From Vitis vinifera (taxonomy: Eukaryota; Streptophyta; Magnoliopsida; Vitales; Vitaceae): a stretch of 64,000 nt of DNA. The notes under the pieces are model-generated. The model did no database searches. It was given only the letters and a program-made list of their open reading frames with translations, and had not been told where the DNA came from. Below are positions 9,855-23,237 of this stretch, in pieces; position 1 is the stretch's first letter; each line of letters opens with the position of its first letter. Made by a program: the position numbers and the translations under genes. The stretch covers positions 7,517,001-7,581,000 of the forward strand of contig NC_081821.1 in the NCBI RefSeq assembly GCF_030704535.1. Direction: 5' to 3'.

Positions 9855-10490
9855 TTTGTAAGATAAATGAATCAGAATACTATCGAGTGATGAATTTAAA
9901 TCTTACTTATAAACGAAATTTGACTTTTGTTAAAATAAATTCCATTTCTATTTTTATAAAATTTATTTTGAAAATGAGAAAAAAGAAGAACTGAGAGAAA
10001 AAAAATGTCTCATGTATCTAACATCAAGAAAAAAAAATATTGATTTGACAATCGCAGATCACTAAGATGGGATAAGGTATTAAAGGATTATCTACTTGTG
10101 ATGAATTGAAATCTCATTTATAAATGAAATTTGATTTTTGTTATAATCAATTCTATTTCTATTTTTATAAAATTTATCTAGAAAATGAGAATAAAAAAAA
10201 ACTGAGAGAAAAAGAATGTCCCAAGGAAAAGAAATATTGATTTGATAATTGGGTGGCCATTAAGATGGGCAAAGGTATCAAAGATTATCTACTTGGATGA
10301 ATTGAAATCTCATTTATAAATTGAATTTGATTTTTGTTAGGATAAATTTTGTTTTTATTTTTATAAAATTTATCAAAAAAATAATAATAAACCGACAGAA
10401 AAAAAAGGTCCCCGGTATCAAACAGGGAAAAGAAATGTTGATTTGACAACTGAGTGGCCACTAAGATGGGCCAAGGGCATTAAAAGGCAA
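9855..10490. repeat. Tandem repeat, about 3 units of roughly 200 bp
   Basis: Three successive copies share GATTTGACAAT, CACTAAGATGGG, GATGAATTGAAATCTCATTTATAAA and GAATTTGATTTTTGTTA-type segments. The anchor GATTTGA..A occurs at about 10042, 10238 and 10440, giving periods of about 197-202 bp. Copies are roughly 80% alike. Non-coding; it lies about 1 kb upstream of the LON/RING gene. Confidence 0.7.
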
Positions 10491-11466
10491 TACTTTTTTT
10501 TTTTTTAAATTGTTTTCATTTGTGTGGCGAGAAGAATAAAAGAAAAAGATTTGCCGAAAAGTGTGGATATGACCAAGGAAACGTGGCCTTAATATTAATG
10601 GAACACTCCAAACCCCACATAAACCACTCGCTTCAAGCCAAACCATAAAAGAAAAATCCCATTTTTTCTGTTCTCACACTCAAGCATAGGCTCCTTTTTA
10701 GGCACACTGCCCTTTCTTACTGATGATCGAGAGTTTTGTACTCCAACCGCCTTTTGTCTCGTGGTTTTTGGACATGTCCTCTTTCCTCCGCCTTAGACAG
10801 TTGCCGTTCTTGGCCATTTTAGACGGCCCCTCTATAATAAATACCACAAACCCAAATCCTGCTGGCTATACATCAATACAAAACCTAAGATTATGGTATG
10901 TTGGTGGACATTTGGAGGGCCTATTTAGTTCTTGGAAAAAAAAAATGGACATTCTTTATTTGTCATATGAAACATATAGAAAGAAATAAAAAGGAAATGA
11001 TGATTTTTTTTCTCCATTATTGAAAATAGATTAAAAATTAATGAATTATTTTTTAAAAAAAATTTCTTTTTTTAATTTTGAAATACAATTTGAGGGATGT
11101 ATTTTTTTTTTCTTTTTTTGGTATTATAATGTAATAAGACAGTGGAATCCAAAATGGGAAAAGAAAATAGCGGAAAATTTGATGGGATTATCCCAAACTC
11201 TGTGTGTGGAGCCAACCGATTCCAGCAGGGGCCTGTCTGTAGAGTGAGAGGAGGTGATGGAGAAATTAGACTGAGGGATACACGTGTAAAAGCACATATG
11301 TGGTTTCTCCAAAAAACCAATAGTCGTAAAAAATTCAAAGACTCTTGAGACGTGATTGAATGTGGTCCGTGTATGAAATGAAGGATTGTGGGGAGAACAC
11401 GTAATTGATTCATGCTATTACACTCCCTCTCTCTTTTCCGACTTCTTCCATACCTTCACTCTCCCA
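10491..11466. other. Upstream region of the LON/RING gene
   Basis: Mixed AT content with no convincing gene. It probably holds the promoter and 5' UTR of the gene that starts at 11467. I see no clear TATA box. Confidence 0.45.
11281..11286 (+). promoter_or_regulatory. G-box (CACGTG) upstream of the LON/RING gene
   Basis: The palindrome CACGTG, in the context ACACGTGTA, lies 181 bases before the ATG. It is the core bound by plant bZIP and bHLH factors. Function is inferred only from sequence and position. Confidence 0.35.
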
Positions 11467-14400
11467 ATGTCTGCTGGTGCTTCCTCTTCTGGTTTGCCTT
11501 CCGACGATTTCAACGATGTCGAGGACTTCAATTGGGTTTGTGTTTTTAACCTTTGTTCTCCGAGATTTTTGTTGCAGTTTTGTTGTTTCATCACTTGGGA
11601 TCCGTGGGAATGGAAAAGAGAGAGGTGGGTTTGAATTAAAAATTAAAATTGACTAGCTGATGGAGTTGTTTTGTTTTTACGTATTCTCTTTGCTCTGGAG
11701 TTTTTGTTCGGGTTCTGAGAAAATTTGGGAAGAATGAAGGAAATTGGGATTAACTGATTTGTTCTGGAATTTGTTTTTTTATTGGCTCTGGGAATTTGAT
11801 TGAAATGCAGGTCAATGAAGGCGAGGGACTATCGAAGCGGGACCGATATCCTGAGTTGTTGGATCTCGTAAAGAAGGGCAATCGTGCGTTCCGAGAAAAT
11901 CGAATGGAGGAGGTGAAGTTCTTTGTTTTTTTAATTTATAATTTTATTTATGGCCCTTGTTGCACTCTCTTGGCAGTTCAGTTGCATTCATTTCCTTAAC
12001 TTGACATTTTTTTTTTGTTAATGTAATTGAATTTGAAACTAAAGAACACCCATCCTGGATGGAAGTAGAGAATTGTGTCATTCCATTGGGCCTTTCCAGG
12101 CCAACCATCCTAGCTAGCCTTTAAAATGTATTGTTAGGTCAGCGAGAGTTTCAGAAACAAGAATTTAAAAATGTGGAAAGAAAAGACTACATGGAGCTGC
12201 CTTGGACGCAGTGGTGATGTGGTAGTGGCTTGGCTTCTGTAGGCATCCCTTGAAGCATTTATGCTGAACATGAAAATTATTTTATTATTATTTGGATTGA
12301 ACAATGCAGAAGCCTGAGAGCTTGGTCTAAACCCTGAAATCTCATCATCAAGGTTTTCTATACTGGGTGGGTTAAATTTTGGGACCACCTGGTATCATAT
12401 GTGCAAGAACGGACAGTTCCAACAGGTACGGTGAATTGATCATTTGATCCCTTTTAGGAAATGTGGAATTGTGACATTATGTCATGCTTTGCAACCGGTA
12501 TCTAAGTAAAATCCACTCTGGGGTAGTGTTCAACTCAGCCCTAAATCTAGGTTGCACTTTCTGATTTGTAACTACAGAACTTTGCTTTGGCCCCTTCTTC
12601 CTACCATGTGCTGGCTGCCTTCTAGTCCAGTTGCCCTTTCTTCAGGTGTGGACTTAACTCCTTTTGTGACTTAAGACTTGAGATGCGGTCTTAACTTTGA
12701 TGATACAAACCTAAGCAATAGAAGGAGATCACAGAATCAGTGCTTTTAAACCATTTGGAACTGGAAGCACGAGAACTTATCAAGCATTGATGTTTTAACT
12801 GTTTCCAGAACTATTGTTATAGTGGCATTGCTTGCTAAGATCCCTGATATTGAAATCACACACAATTCCTTAAGTCACTGAGATTTTGGCGAGGGTGGTT
12901 TTAATTTTAAGATGAGTTGCTTATCTTATCTGACTTCCTACTATTTGTTGTCAAAGCCATCACATGTAATGAGTTTGAGGGTTTTAGCTACTTGCAGCAA
13001 GACTTTTATTAAAACCCCATTACTAGAGCTATCTAGTGTGGTATTGACTTGTTTAGGAGTTTTTGGGTTTGGTGTCTTTTGTTATTTTGATTTTCTTCTA
13101 TTGCATCTTTGGAGATCCTTAGAAGACCTGGATTTGGTAATGTAAGTATGTCCTTTCATATGGTTATTCTGGTCAGAGAGATCTCAATTTGAGGTTTGTA
13201 GAAGAGTAGGAAGAGCCGGCAACAGTTTTGTTGTGTTTACTGGTTAAGATGTAATTCTATACCATGAACTTTTGTCATCTTTATAAAAATTCCTGAATGT
13301 CTGTATCTAATTTTAATGGGCATGGCATCAACATCTTGACAGTTGCATATATCCACTGTTATAGTTTGGTTCTCCCTAATGTCTTCTTCTTGAGATTTAG
13401 TGCTGAAATCAAGTATTACTTGTTTCACTGCTGCAGAAAATTAGAATATGTCTTATAAGAAGAATCTGTGAATTCATTGGTGCTGAGAATAAAATTCAAG
13501 AATTATTTGTGATAATTTGGGAAAGAACTATCAAGATGAAAATTTCCCAATATCTTTTCAAGAAGTTCATGATTATTTGGAAAATCTCAAGCGTATTAGA
13601 ATTCTAATTGTTTTTATTTTAGTTTTTTTATTAGATGCAAATTCTAGGGACTAGAAACTGTTAAGCTACATTCCATAAATCTGGTTATATTGCATACTAT
13701 TGATGCAACATATTAACAGATTTTAACAAAAGAAAAAAATAATAGCAAGAGCAGGCCAATGATCTTGTCACAAAATATTTGGGTTCTTTCTTCTTCTTTT
13801 TTTTCTTTTTTTCTTTTTAAAGAATGGATGGAAAAGTAAAAGTTTGTCATCTCAATGCCAAATGCCAGAGCCATGCCCCCAGGAATTCAACAAACCAAGG
13901 TGTGAAAATGTTATGGATGATTTGGAAAAACCAAGAATAACATGAACCCAAACTATCAACTTGAACAATGAGGATTGGGTGCATCCAAATCACCACCTTG
14001 AACAAGATTTAGAACCACAAGTAGTGCATTCAAGTCTACAGATCAACATGCAGGTTAAGGCTCAGAATGACAATCATTTCATGGACACTAAGACCTCAAA
14101 ATGGACAACCTACTCACCCATCATCCATCATAAGAAAATTGATTGACCACCAATAAGAAGGCAATAGAAAGTTAAATTGAAGGAAATCCTAGCTAGCAAC
14201 TTTATATATGGAAAAGCATCCATATCATAAGAGAGTATTAACCAAGTGAGATAACAAAACTGTTCAAGCATAAAACTCAGCCAAGAAAGGTTCTTAGCAA
14301 AGAAAATAATCAATTCCATGCATTAAAGAAATTCCAGCCTCTCCCAAACTCCAAAGACTCTTTCCACTAGGCGTTTGCTACCTTCCTTTCTGATCAACCG

Positions 14401-17400
14401 GTTTTTTGCTCAGGCGATCAATTGTTACACAAAAGCCAGTAACATCCAGCCAAATGATGCTGTTATCCTCAGCAACCGATGTGCTGCTTATATCAGGTGA
14501 TTTTTCTTCTTATGATTATCTTGTAAAATCGGTTTTGTATCTTGTTCCATTTGTTTCTAGATGCATTCCTGCTTGAACATTTTCTGCATGATATTTGTTT
14601 AAAGTATTGTAATGAATTCGTTGTACTCACAACATTTTCTTTTAATCAGGATTAGCGACTTTCTTAAACAAAGAACTCCGACAGATTCTGAATATAGACC
14701 ATTGAATGGGCTGGATCCTACCATACACGCTGAAGTATGACTTTTTTGCCTATATTATAGGTTAAAAAGAATATCCATTTTACATTTCATTACCTTTGCC
14801 TACCTCTAAAACAGTTATTTGTTCATCATCTCAGCTTGCTTTAAAGGATGCCACAAGGTTGGTGGACTTACGAAGTAATTCAGTAAAACCATACATCTTC
14901 AAGGCTAATGCTCTCATTTTGGTAAGAATTGATTTATGAATTTTTCCAAATGATTCAAATGTAAAGAGGATATCCCATAAGTGTCCTTTTCAAACCAAAC
15001 AGCCTATATGCAGTTTTATCCGATATACACACACATTATATAGATGTGGTGAAGAGAAATTTCTTCATGGAAGCACATTTGGTTATTGTAAGCCTACTTT
15101 CATAGCCTTGGTTATTTCCAAGCTTACTTTGTGCCACTTGGGCAACATTAAGCAACTTGAGTTAAAAAGTTAGCCTGTTTTGAACAAAATCTAGACATAG
15201 TTTGGAAGAGGTGTATTGCCCTATAAATGACACAGATTTTCAAGGTCTCATCTTGAGGTGGAATGGGTAAATGAGGCAACCCTTGTCTATAAGTAACTTG
15301 GAAGAATAAAAGAAGGTTTCATAGGTTCTCTGCTGAATCTTCTCATGTTCTTTCTATGCATGTCCCTTTATGTAGTGTTCCAGCCTATTTAGGTACTCTA
15401 CTGCTCTATACGATTTTGGTGGTTCTTATACAACCCTGGAGAACCCTACAATGTTCCAAGTGCAAATAAGGGATTTTTGAGCAGATTTGATCAGAGTGCG
15501 AGATTATGATTTTGTCATTGTATTAGCAGTGGATCATGGGTAAGTGGAAGCTGGGATGCTTTAGGTTCATTTAGTCAGAGTTAAATGATGTCAAAATCAT
15601 CTAAAAAGGCATATGAATTGATACAAATGCACCCTAGTCTGTAAAATAGAAACTCCAATCGATCTCACCTTTCTATTTAACAAGAAAGAATGGCTCATGA
15701 GATATGGAAATGTGACAATTTAGAAGCAATAATGTAGACTAATGGAAGTGACAAGAAATGCTTTATCTGCTAGGAAGGTTCTTGCATTTTTCATGGTTTG
15801 GAAATTTGTATTCTTATAGTTTTTGGTACTTGTGTAATTTTTTTTCTTTTTGTGATACCCAGCATCAAAAGATGCCAACTTCATCTATGGAAGATAGCAT
15901 ATTTGTATGCATGAGTTGCAACTCACAACCTTGTGCAAAATGAGTTGAAACATTTGGTTTATGTTTATAATTAAGGCTTTCCTGTACAGTTGGTTTCGTT
16001 ATGAATTCATGCTGGAGAAGTTTGTCTCATAAATTAATTCATCTTAGAAGTACTAATCTATTTCAGCTCTCTTTCTTTAGTTATATTCCTGACAATAATA
16101 TTCTGCTTTCTGAGGCATTGCTCCATTAGTATGTGTTGAACTTTTTCTTCTTCTTCTTCTTCAGTTTTTTTTTTTTTTAAAGCTTATATTTTGAACAGAA
16201 TCTTTTTTACAGTTTCTTCCTATTCCTCTCTCTCTCTCTCCCTCTCCCCAAATATTATTCCTCATTCTCTTTAAGTAGAAAGTGCTTCCTTGAGGATGTT
16301 GTGATAAATGAATGGCCTGTTGAGAAAGGATGGAATTAGAGAATTTTGTAAGAAGTTAAAGTTATCACCGATTGATGACAAGATGAGAAAAGTCTCTTAG
16401 ATGGTTGGTTCGTGTCTAACAAAAGTTAATAATTGCATCACTTGGTTCAAGTTGTAGGCACTAAAAGAACTACAGAAGACCAAGAAGATAGGATATGGCT
16501 TTGGATAGAACAGATGTGTAAAAAAGACAACATTAGTTGGCCCAAGTAATTGGCATAACACTTTATAGAATTATAGAGTTATTGGCAGTAAATTTTGTGT
16601 CTATATGTGCTTACTATATTCATTTTAAGATAATGCTATGTGCTATTTCTATATTTTATTTAAGACAGTTTTTATCTGGTGCTCATATATGGAATAAGAA
16701 GATGACTCTATTGTTTTTTTCTTTGATGTTTGCTAGTTGGATATTGTATTTATTAGTTAACAATCACCTGCTTGTGAGTTTGCAGTTGGAAAAATATGAT
16801 CTGGCTCGAGAAGCTATTCTTTCAGGCCTTCAGGTTGACCCTCTAAGGTAATGTATTATCATGCAATCCCATCTTTCCCAACCCAACCGCCACACACATC
16901 AACCCAAAATCAATGTAGATGTGGATTATATTGTTTGTTTTATATTATTGGCTATACAATCTCATGTTAACTTTTATGTGTTTGTTTATGGTATTATGTA
17001 GCAATGCTCTTCAGGTTTCCCTTCAGAAGTTGGAGAAAGCAACAGCCAGTCTAAACCACAGAGGCCGTGGGAAGCCAGAACGTAGTGATGACTTTGATTG
17101 TACACTTTGCCTTAAGTTATTATTTGAACCTGTAACAACTGCTTGTGGCCATTCTTTTTGTCGCTCTTGCCTATTTCAGGCAATGGACTGTAGTGAGTGT
17201 CTTGCTTTTTCTCAGTCTATTTTATGTAAATTCATCATAGTTCTTTATTTTGCTGACCCTTGTACAAAAAATTCCAGGTAATAAATGTCCACTATGCCGA
17301 ATGGTTCTTTTTATCAATCCTAAAACATGTTCAATCAGGTGAGTTCTTTACATTTTAATGATCAACAGAAGTGTTATATGGGAAGCTTTATTCTTCTACC

Positions 17401-20400
17401 TATGCTATTTTCTGTGAGTCCATCTAGTTAGTGTATGAGCAGCCATCAATTAGGAGACTTTTGCAGGCTGATACATCATGTGGCAATTTAATTTGTGGAT
17501 TTCATAGTTGACATTAAGATTTTGACCGTCAAGGAGAAAGTAGTTAATAGAAAAGGAGTTATGACATTTTATTTACTGGTGGGTCAATTGGAACGTAGAG
17601 ATCTGTTTTGCAAGACCCTTTCAATTCTAGTGTTGTTTCCTGTGCAGAAAATGCCAGTTATAGAATACAAGTCAGTGAGCAATTCATATTTTCTTAAATT
17701 TGTAACAAATGCATGTAATTTTGTTGCCAATGTATGTAAAAAAGAATATTCTTTTTTTTCTCTCTGAATAACATCATGGTCACTTGGATTTTCCAGTGTT
17801 ACATTGAACAATATAATACAGAGGAACTTTCCAGAGGAATATGCTGAAAGGAAGTCAGAGCATGAAAGTTTAACAAACTTCGGCTTTGATCTGCTGCCTC
17901 TTTTTGTCATGGATGTTGTTCTCCCATGTCAGAAGGTTCTCTTAAACATATTTGAACCCCGCTACAGACTTATGGTGAGTTGGTCTATTGATTTCTTTTT
18001 TCTACAATTTGGCTGTATATCACTATAATAAAACTAATAAGCACATGGAGATCATGGATGCGGCTGTACATTCATGAACTGGGTTATCCCAGCCTGACTA
18101 TTTCTATGAAAATTTCACTAATTCCTTGCAAGCTTAGTCTCATACCCTTGGTTCCTTCCAAGTACACTATGAAACTTTACACAACTTCAAACACCAATTG
18201 CAACCTAAACCCACTCCAGACAGAGTCTAGGTCAGAAGATGGAACTGAGCAAAGGATGAGAACACTGGGAGAAGTTTGAGAGACCAGAAATTTTATTGTA
18301 CTAAAAACTTTTACTGCCTTTCAAGTGAGGTCCCTTGTATTTCAGTCTCCCACCTCTAATTGATTGTGTTCATTGAGTTTTATACTGATTTTGGAGTTTC
18401 TGGATGTGGCTATTGTTGCCATTTATCTTGATCAATTGAACTCTTGAAGAGATGTATGTCATATTTTTGTTACATCTATTCCACACTCTGTTGCTGCCGC
18501 GGTCAATAGTTTCTCTTCTCCTGCTTGTTGATAAAGGGAAATAAGAGAAAGACAAGGTGTCTTGGGCTAAAAAAGAGGATTTGGCTATTTGTGTATACTG
18601 TGAAGCCCAAGTTGTTGTTAGTGGATTTATTTTCAGAAATGGTAAATTCTTGTCTTAACTTGTTTATTTGAAAAGAATGAGGCAGAACTTAAAAATGAGA
18701 AAGGAAAGGAAAAGAGGAAGAAAAGGTGTAGTTGGGTTAAGGGAAGCAAGACCTTGGCTGTTTGCTTCTATTATCGAGCTCAATTTTTTTGTTGGGGCTG
18801 TATTTCAACCATTGCATGCTCTTAGCTTATGAATTCCTTATACTTTTTGGTCTACCATCTATTTTGTTGAGTACAGAAGGCTGTGTTATGCCCTTATGAT
18901 TTGAATGGGTTAGCACGTTTCATTTTTCATTTTATATAGGTTAGGTGTTGTGTTCTATATCCCAATTGTTTCTGTTATGTGCCTCTATATTCTTCATTCA
19001 AAATTTATGTTATTGCTAATACATTGATTTGCATCATGTATTAGAAGATATACACCTGGTGGACTTCTTTTTATTTTGTTTTATTTATTTATTTTCTGAA
19101 CCATATTGATGAATATGCTCGAAGTATTATAGCTTCCTTTTCCATAAATACAATACCTTATTAACATCATTCATCTTTTTGGCTCAGCTAAATACATGTA
19201 GACTAGTGATTGGGAAATTCTTTCCTATTTGTTTTTGGGCAAATATAAGGATACCTTCTGTGGTCAAGCATCATTTACTATTCTATGGCATTGTTGTAAG
19301 TTATAGCCTAAGGTAGACTAAAATACATGTTTAGACAAGAAGAGGTGGAGTACAACAGAAAGGAAGTGCATCCCAAAGATAATGATTGATGGTGCATTTG
19401 TTTTTTTGTTTAATTTTCTATCAGAATTACTGTTTGTTAAGAGATTTACATAATCTCCGTTCTTTTGTTCTCCTAAAACTTAGTGGGCTAATCTCATTCC
19501 TTTTTATTTGAACAACAGGTTAGGAGGATAATGGAAGGAAATCACCGGATGGGAATGGTAGATTATCATGACTGGTCCTTTTCTTTCCCTTTTCATCCTT
19601 AAGGTATATTGGATGGTTCTACTATTCCTCACTGTTAATTGGTGTGGTTTGTCTATTAATTATGTAGGTTATCATTGATTCTACAACAGGTGTCCCAGCT
19701 GAGTTTGGTTGTGAAGTGGAGATTACTGAGTAAGTGTTCAGTCCTCATACATATGTGTGTGTGTCTATATATATATATTTTAATTTTATTTTATATGCTT
19801 TCCATTCTTCTGCATGTAACCATATAACATGTGTATGTGCATATATATTTGTTTTTTTATAAATCAGTTAGTTTTCTTTTTGTATTTATGTAGATGTGAT
19901 CCACTTCCAGACGGACGTTTCTATCTAGAGGTGATCACTTCCTTGCTTGCCTTTTTCAATGACAATGAGTTAATACTAGGCAGATATAATTCACAAAATT
20001 GTTTCTTTAATTGCTTTATTTATGGCTCCAGATAGAATTAGATGGCTTGCCAGCCACAAGTAATTGGGATCTAGGCTTTGTTGAGTTTTGCATTCTTTAT
20101 ACTATTGCAAGCTTTCTATCTAGATCTTGTTATAAGGTAAGAGGCCCTTCAATTTGTAAAAACATAAAAAAAATTATTGGTCATAGGTAGCTGTAGTGTG
20201 GAATGTTATGTGCCTTTTCTTTACTTTAAGGGTCTTAATACTTAATGAACCGATGTGGCCCTTTTTTTGTTACGAGGGGAAATTGTATCTGAGAAATAGT
20301 TTTTAGAAAGAAAATTTGTCTCTTTTTGCTACTTTTTGAACTTCTTGTTAATAATCAGGTTCATTGTTTTTTGCCATCTCATCATGCAAATAACTAGGCA

Positions 20401-23237
20401 ATGTGTACCTAACACTATTTTATGCTGATCAGCCTCATCCTATTGGATTGTGTCTCCATTACAATTTCAGATCCTGGTTAAACAGAGTGCTCCTGTATTT
20501 ATTGCAAGAAACTGTATTTGGAAAGCAAAATGAGGCAAAGCTTTTTTCATACATGTCCAATTTTTGCTTATTAATGGCCAAACAGAAAGATACAATAAAA
20601 GCATCAGATTTTTCTTATTTACAGTGGAAAACATATGTTTCTAATTGAAATATTTGGTTAATCATTTATATGTAAATTGTTGGATCAGCTAAGATTTCCT
20701 ACTAATATAATATAGGGAAAAATGTTCATGATCCTTCTCTCTTGAAGTTTGGTTTTACAATAGCAAAAATCCTTCTACTTGATCCAAACATGAAAGAAAA
20801 AAAAAGAAAAAGTGCTCCCATTGGGACTTCCATGATCTAGCTTATATTGTTTTCTGAAGTTTATTTTCTTATATATATATATAGGCTCTAAATAGATTTG
20901 GGTATTTAATAAGATACAATCTCATGCAGGTTGAAGGTAGGCGAAGATTTCGCATAATCAATTGTTGGGATCAAGATGGGTAAGTTTTATCATCATTATC
21001 ATATATTTGTGTTGATTTCCATGGTTATTCATATGATGGAAAATTTGTGTTTGCGCACATGTAGGTATCGAGTTGCTGCAGTTGAATGGGTTCAGGATAT
21101 TCTTCCACCTGATAGGACAAAAGAACAAGTAGATGTAAGTTTATTGCAACTTTGACTTTGTGTGAGTGTCTTTGTTTCTTTTCCAAGGATAAGGGGAATG
21201 CATCCACTGGCACACCAGGTTGTTTGATATTCAAATTTTTATTTTTCTCATTGAATTGATAGTCATCTTCTGGATGTTATTGTTGATGTGAAGTAGCCTA
21301 GCACCATAGTTTATGGCCATGAATTTTGATTTTCATGTATATCAAATGCATCATGCCCCTTTTTGTGCCTATAATGGTGGTATCATTGGATTAATTTCTG
21401 GATGCTTACAGTTACAGGAAATGTCAAGTAATGCAGCTAAGTATGCTCGGTTGTGGATAAAGAGGGCAAAAGAAGCAGCATGGCAAGGTAAAACTCATAT
21501 GAGAATGAATCTTGGATTTTGTGTGGCCTTTTATTGGTTGTTGCTTCTCTAATATCATTGCATCATTATTCCAAGTTACAATTTATGCCAAAAATGCCAT
21601 CTAATCAGGTCATGCTTTCAAATTAATCTGGGAAATATGAAAAACGTAAAAATAAACACTCACACAAATAGATGGTAATTTGGTTGGAAAATTTATCATG
21701 GAAACTATCTATTTTTGTTTTAGTAGATGTTTGGTAAACTTAATTCTTATTACTTAATGACTTATTTTGACATTATGTTAAACTATTATTAAGTTATTAA
21801 ATTAAAACCTGTTACTTATTTTTTATTTCTAAGTATTAAAATTGTTTGGTAAAGTTACCTTAAAATTTATTCAAAATCATCAAAGTGACACATTTACCCT
21901 TATTAATTTTAATTAATATTTATCCTCATTGATTTCAACTCATATTTATTTTCATTAATTTTAAACAATAAATTTATTTTGTAAAACATTCATATTTAAA
22001 GTATTATAGATACATAAAATAACTATAAAATATTTATTATAAAAAAATAAATAATGGATGTGAAATCATAATTCTCGAATATACTTTCACTAATATGGGA
22101 AATGAGGCAAAAAAGATTAGAGATTAAGAATAAGTTTAACTATTTTGACTTAATACTTAAAAATAACCTTAAGTAATAACATTAAGTTATTTTGTCAATC
22201 ATGCTTAATCTATTTAATGACTTAAATTAAGTTATTAAGTCATTAAGTGGATTTACCAAACACCCTCTAAGTCATGAGCACATGAGAAATCATGATTCAG
22301 TTGGTTTCCATATTAACATTTAAAATGCCTCTCTCTCTATGATCCAAGTTACCAAATATATATATGCTCTGAGTTACATAGGTGGAAATATTTCTTGAAA
22401 ATTTGAGGGGAGGTTCTTTCCAGCACCTTTGTCCAGATTGAAATAGCATGTACATTAATTCTAGTCATCACACTTTAGTGCCCACTGTTGTACTGTGTCT
22501 TCATCTCCAGGAAATGATTTCTTTTCCTACAAAAGAAGCCTAAGAAATCTCCTTTTATGTACTGTATTATTTGCTATTGCACAACTCTGAGGATGGGTAC
22601 CTCCTTTCTTCCTGCAACATCTTGACTATGCACTCCTGCAGTTCATAATGGGAAATTTTGTGTACAGATAGAAGACGACTTGCTGAACTCTGTCATGCTG
22701 AAGCGATGATGCCCACACCACAGGATCCTGAGCTCTTCAGTTTTTGGGTATCCATGTCTATTTTGTTCAATTCATATATGACATTTGTGATTTTATATGC
22801 TATTCCTGATGTATACTTGGCTTCAGCTTGCTGGTCTATCAAACCGGAGGCCACCAGAAAGATTGGATCTCCTGTATATACGAGACACAAAAGAGGTAGG
22901 TATCGAACAATCCAAAACTGATTGAGAATTGTGGAATGTTTCAGGAAGATAGTAAAAATATCATTCTCACATACTGCTATCACACAATATCACAATTTCG
23001 AATGTGCCTTACACCAATTCATTGTAAAATGTGGATAGTGGGAAATGATAATAAAATGCTGTGAATGCTTCCCCTTGTTACTCCCTACCATCAGGGCACC
23101 ATGATCATGGGACAAGTTGAACACATGATTTGCCCATAGCTTTTGTTGATCTTTTCTCTTTTGGATTTTCTCCACAGAGGATAAGGCGTGGACTCATTTA
23201 TATGAGAGATGCAGAACAGGGCTGTCAAGTGCAATGA
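11467..23237 (+). CDS. TPR-RING-LON substrate-binding domain protein (LONRF-like), 18 exons
   Basis: Exons: 11467-11535, 11811-11912, 14414-14496, 14650-14734, 14835-14921, 16786-16847, 17002-17192, 17278-17338, 17797-17974, 19519-19557, 19668-19729, 19894-19930, 20930-20979, 21065-21134, 21412-21487, 22668-22747, 22827-22895, 23178-23237. All borders are GT..AG and the phases close to 1461 nt, 486 residues. Residues about 35-165 form TPR-type helices (KKGNRAFRENRMEE, NDAVILSNRCAAY). Residues 196-233 form a C3HC4 RING finger (C196, C199, C211, H213, C216, C219, C230, C233). Residues about 275-480 are a LON N-terminal substrate-recognition domain (LPLFVMDVVLPCQ, FEPRYRLM). There is no AAA+ ATPase or protease part. 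Animal LONRF proteins share this order and act as E3 ubiquitin ligases in protein quality control; the same role is inferred here. No signal peptide. Confidence 0.9.
11913..14413. other. Intron 2 of the LON/RING gene
   Basis: A 2.5-kb intron with no recognisable transposon or gene. It contains a T-rich stretch near 13790-13820 and moderately GC-balanced unique sequence. Confidence 0.6.
14922..16785. other. Intron 5 of the LON/RING gene
   Basis: A 1.9-kb intron. It contains (TTC)n and (CT)n microsatellites at about 16145-16245. A segment near 15070-15200 resembles part of intron 9 (see the separate repeat entries). No gene inside. Confidence 0.6.
15070..15200. repeat. Dispersed intronic repeat, copy 1
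   Basis: Contains AAGCCTACTTTCATAGCCTT, then GGTTATTTCCAAGCTTACTT. It resembles 18125-18200 in another intron of the same gene. Boundaries are uncertain. Confidence 0.35.
18125..18200. repeat. Dispersed intronic repeat, copy 2
   Basis: Contains AAGCTTAGTCTCATACCCTT, then GGTTCCTTCCAAGTACACTA, parallel to copy 1 in intron 5. Probably two old copies of one repeat family. Confidence 0.35.
21715..22272. mobile_element. MITE in intron 15 of the LON/RING gene
   Basis: The left end, GATGTTTGGTAAACTTAA, is inverted at the right end (complement reads GAGGGTGTTTGGTAAATCCA then CTTAATGACTTAATAACTTA). The interior is A/T-rich with repeated TTAAGT and ACTTAATGACTTA words in both orientations. About 555 bp. 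The GTTTGGTAAA end suggests a hAT-like family. It lies wholly within an intron. Confidence 0.65.

Noticed and set aside
22658..22983. Open frames on both strands around LON/RING exons 16-17
   Set aside because: The plus-strand frame joins exon 16 to intron; the minus-strand one is its shadow. The spliced model explains the region.
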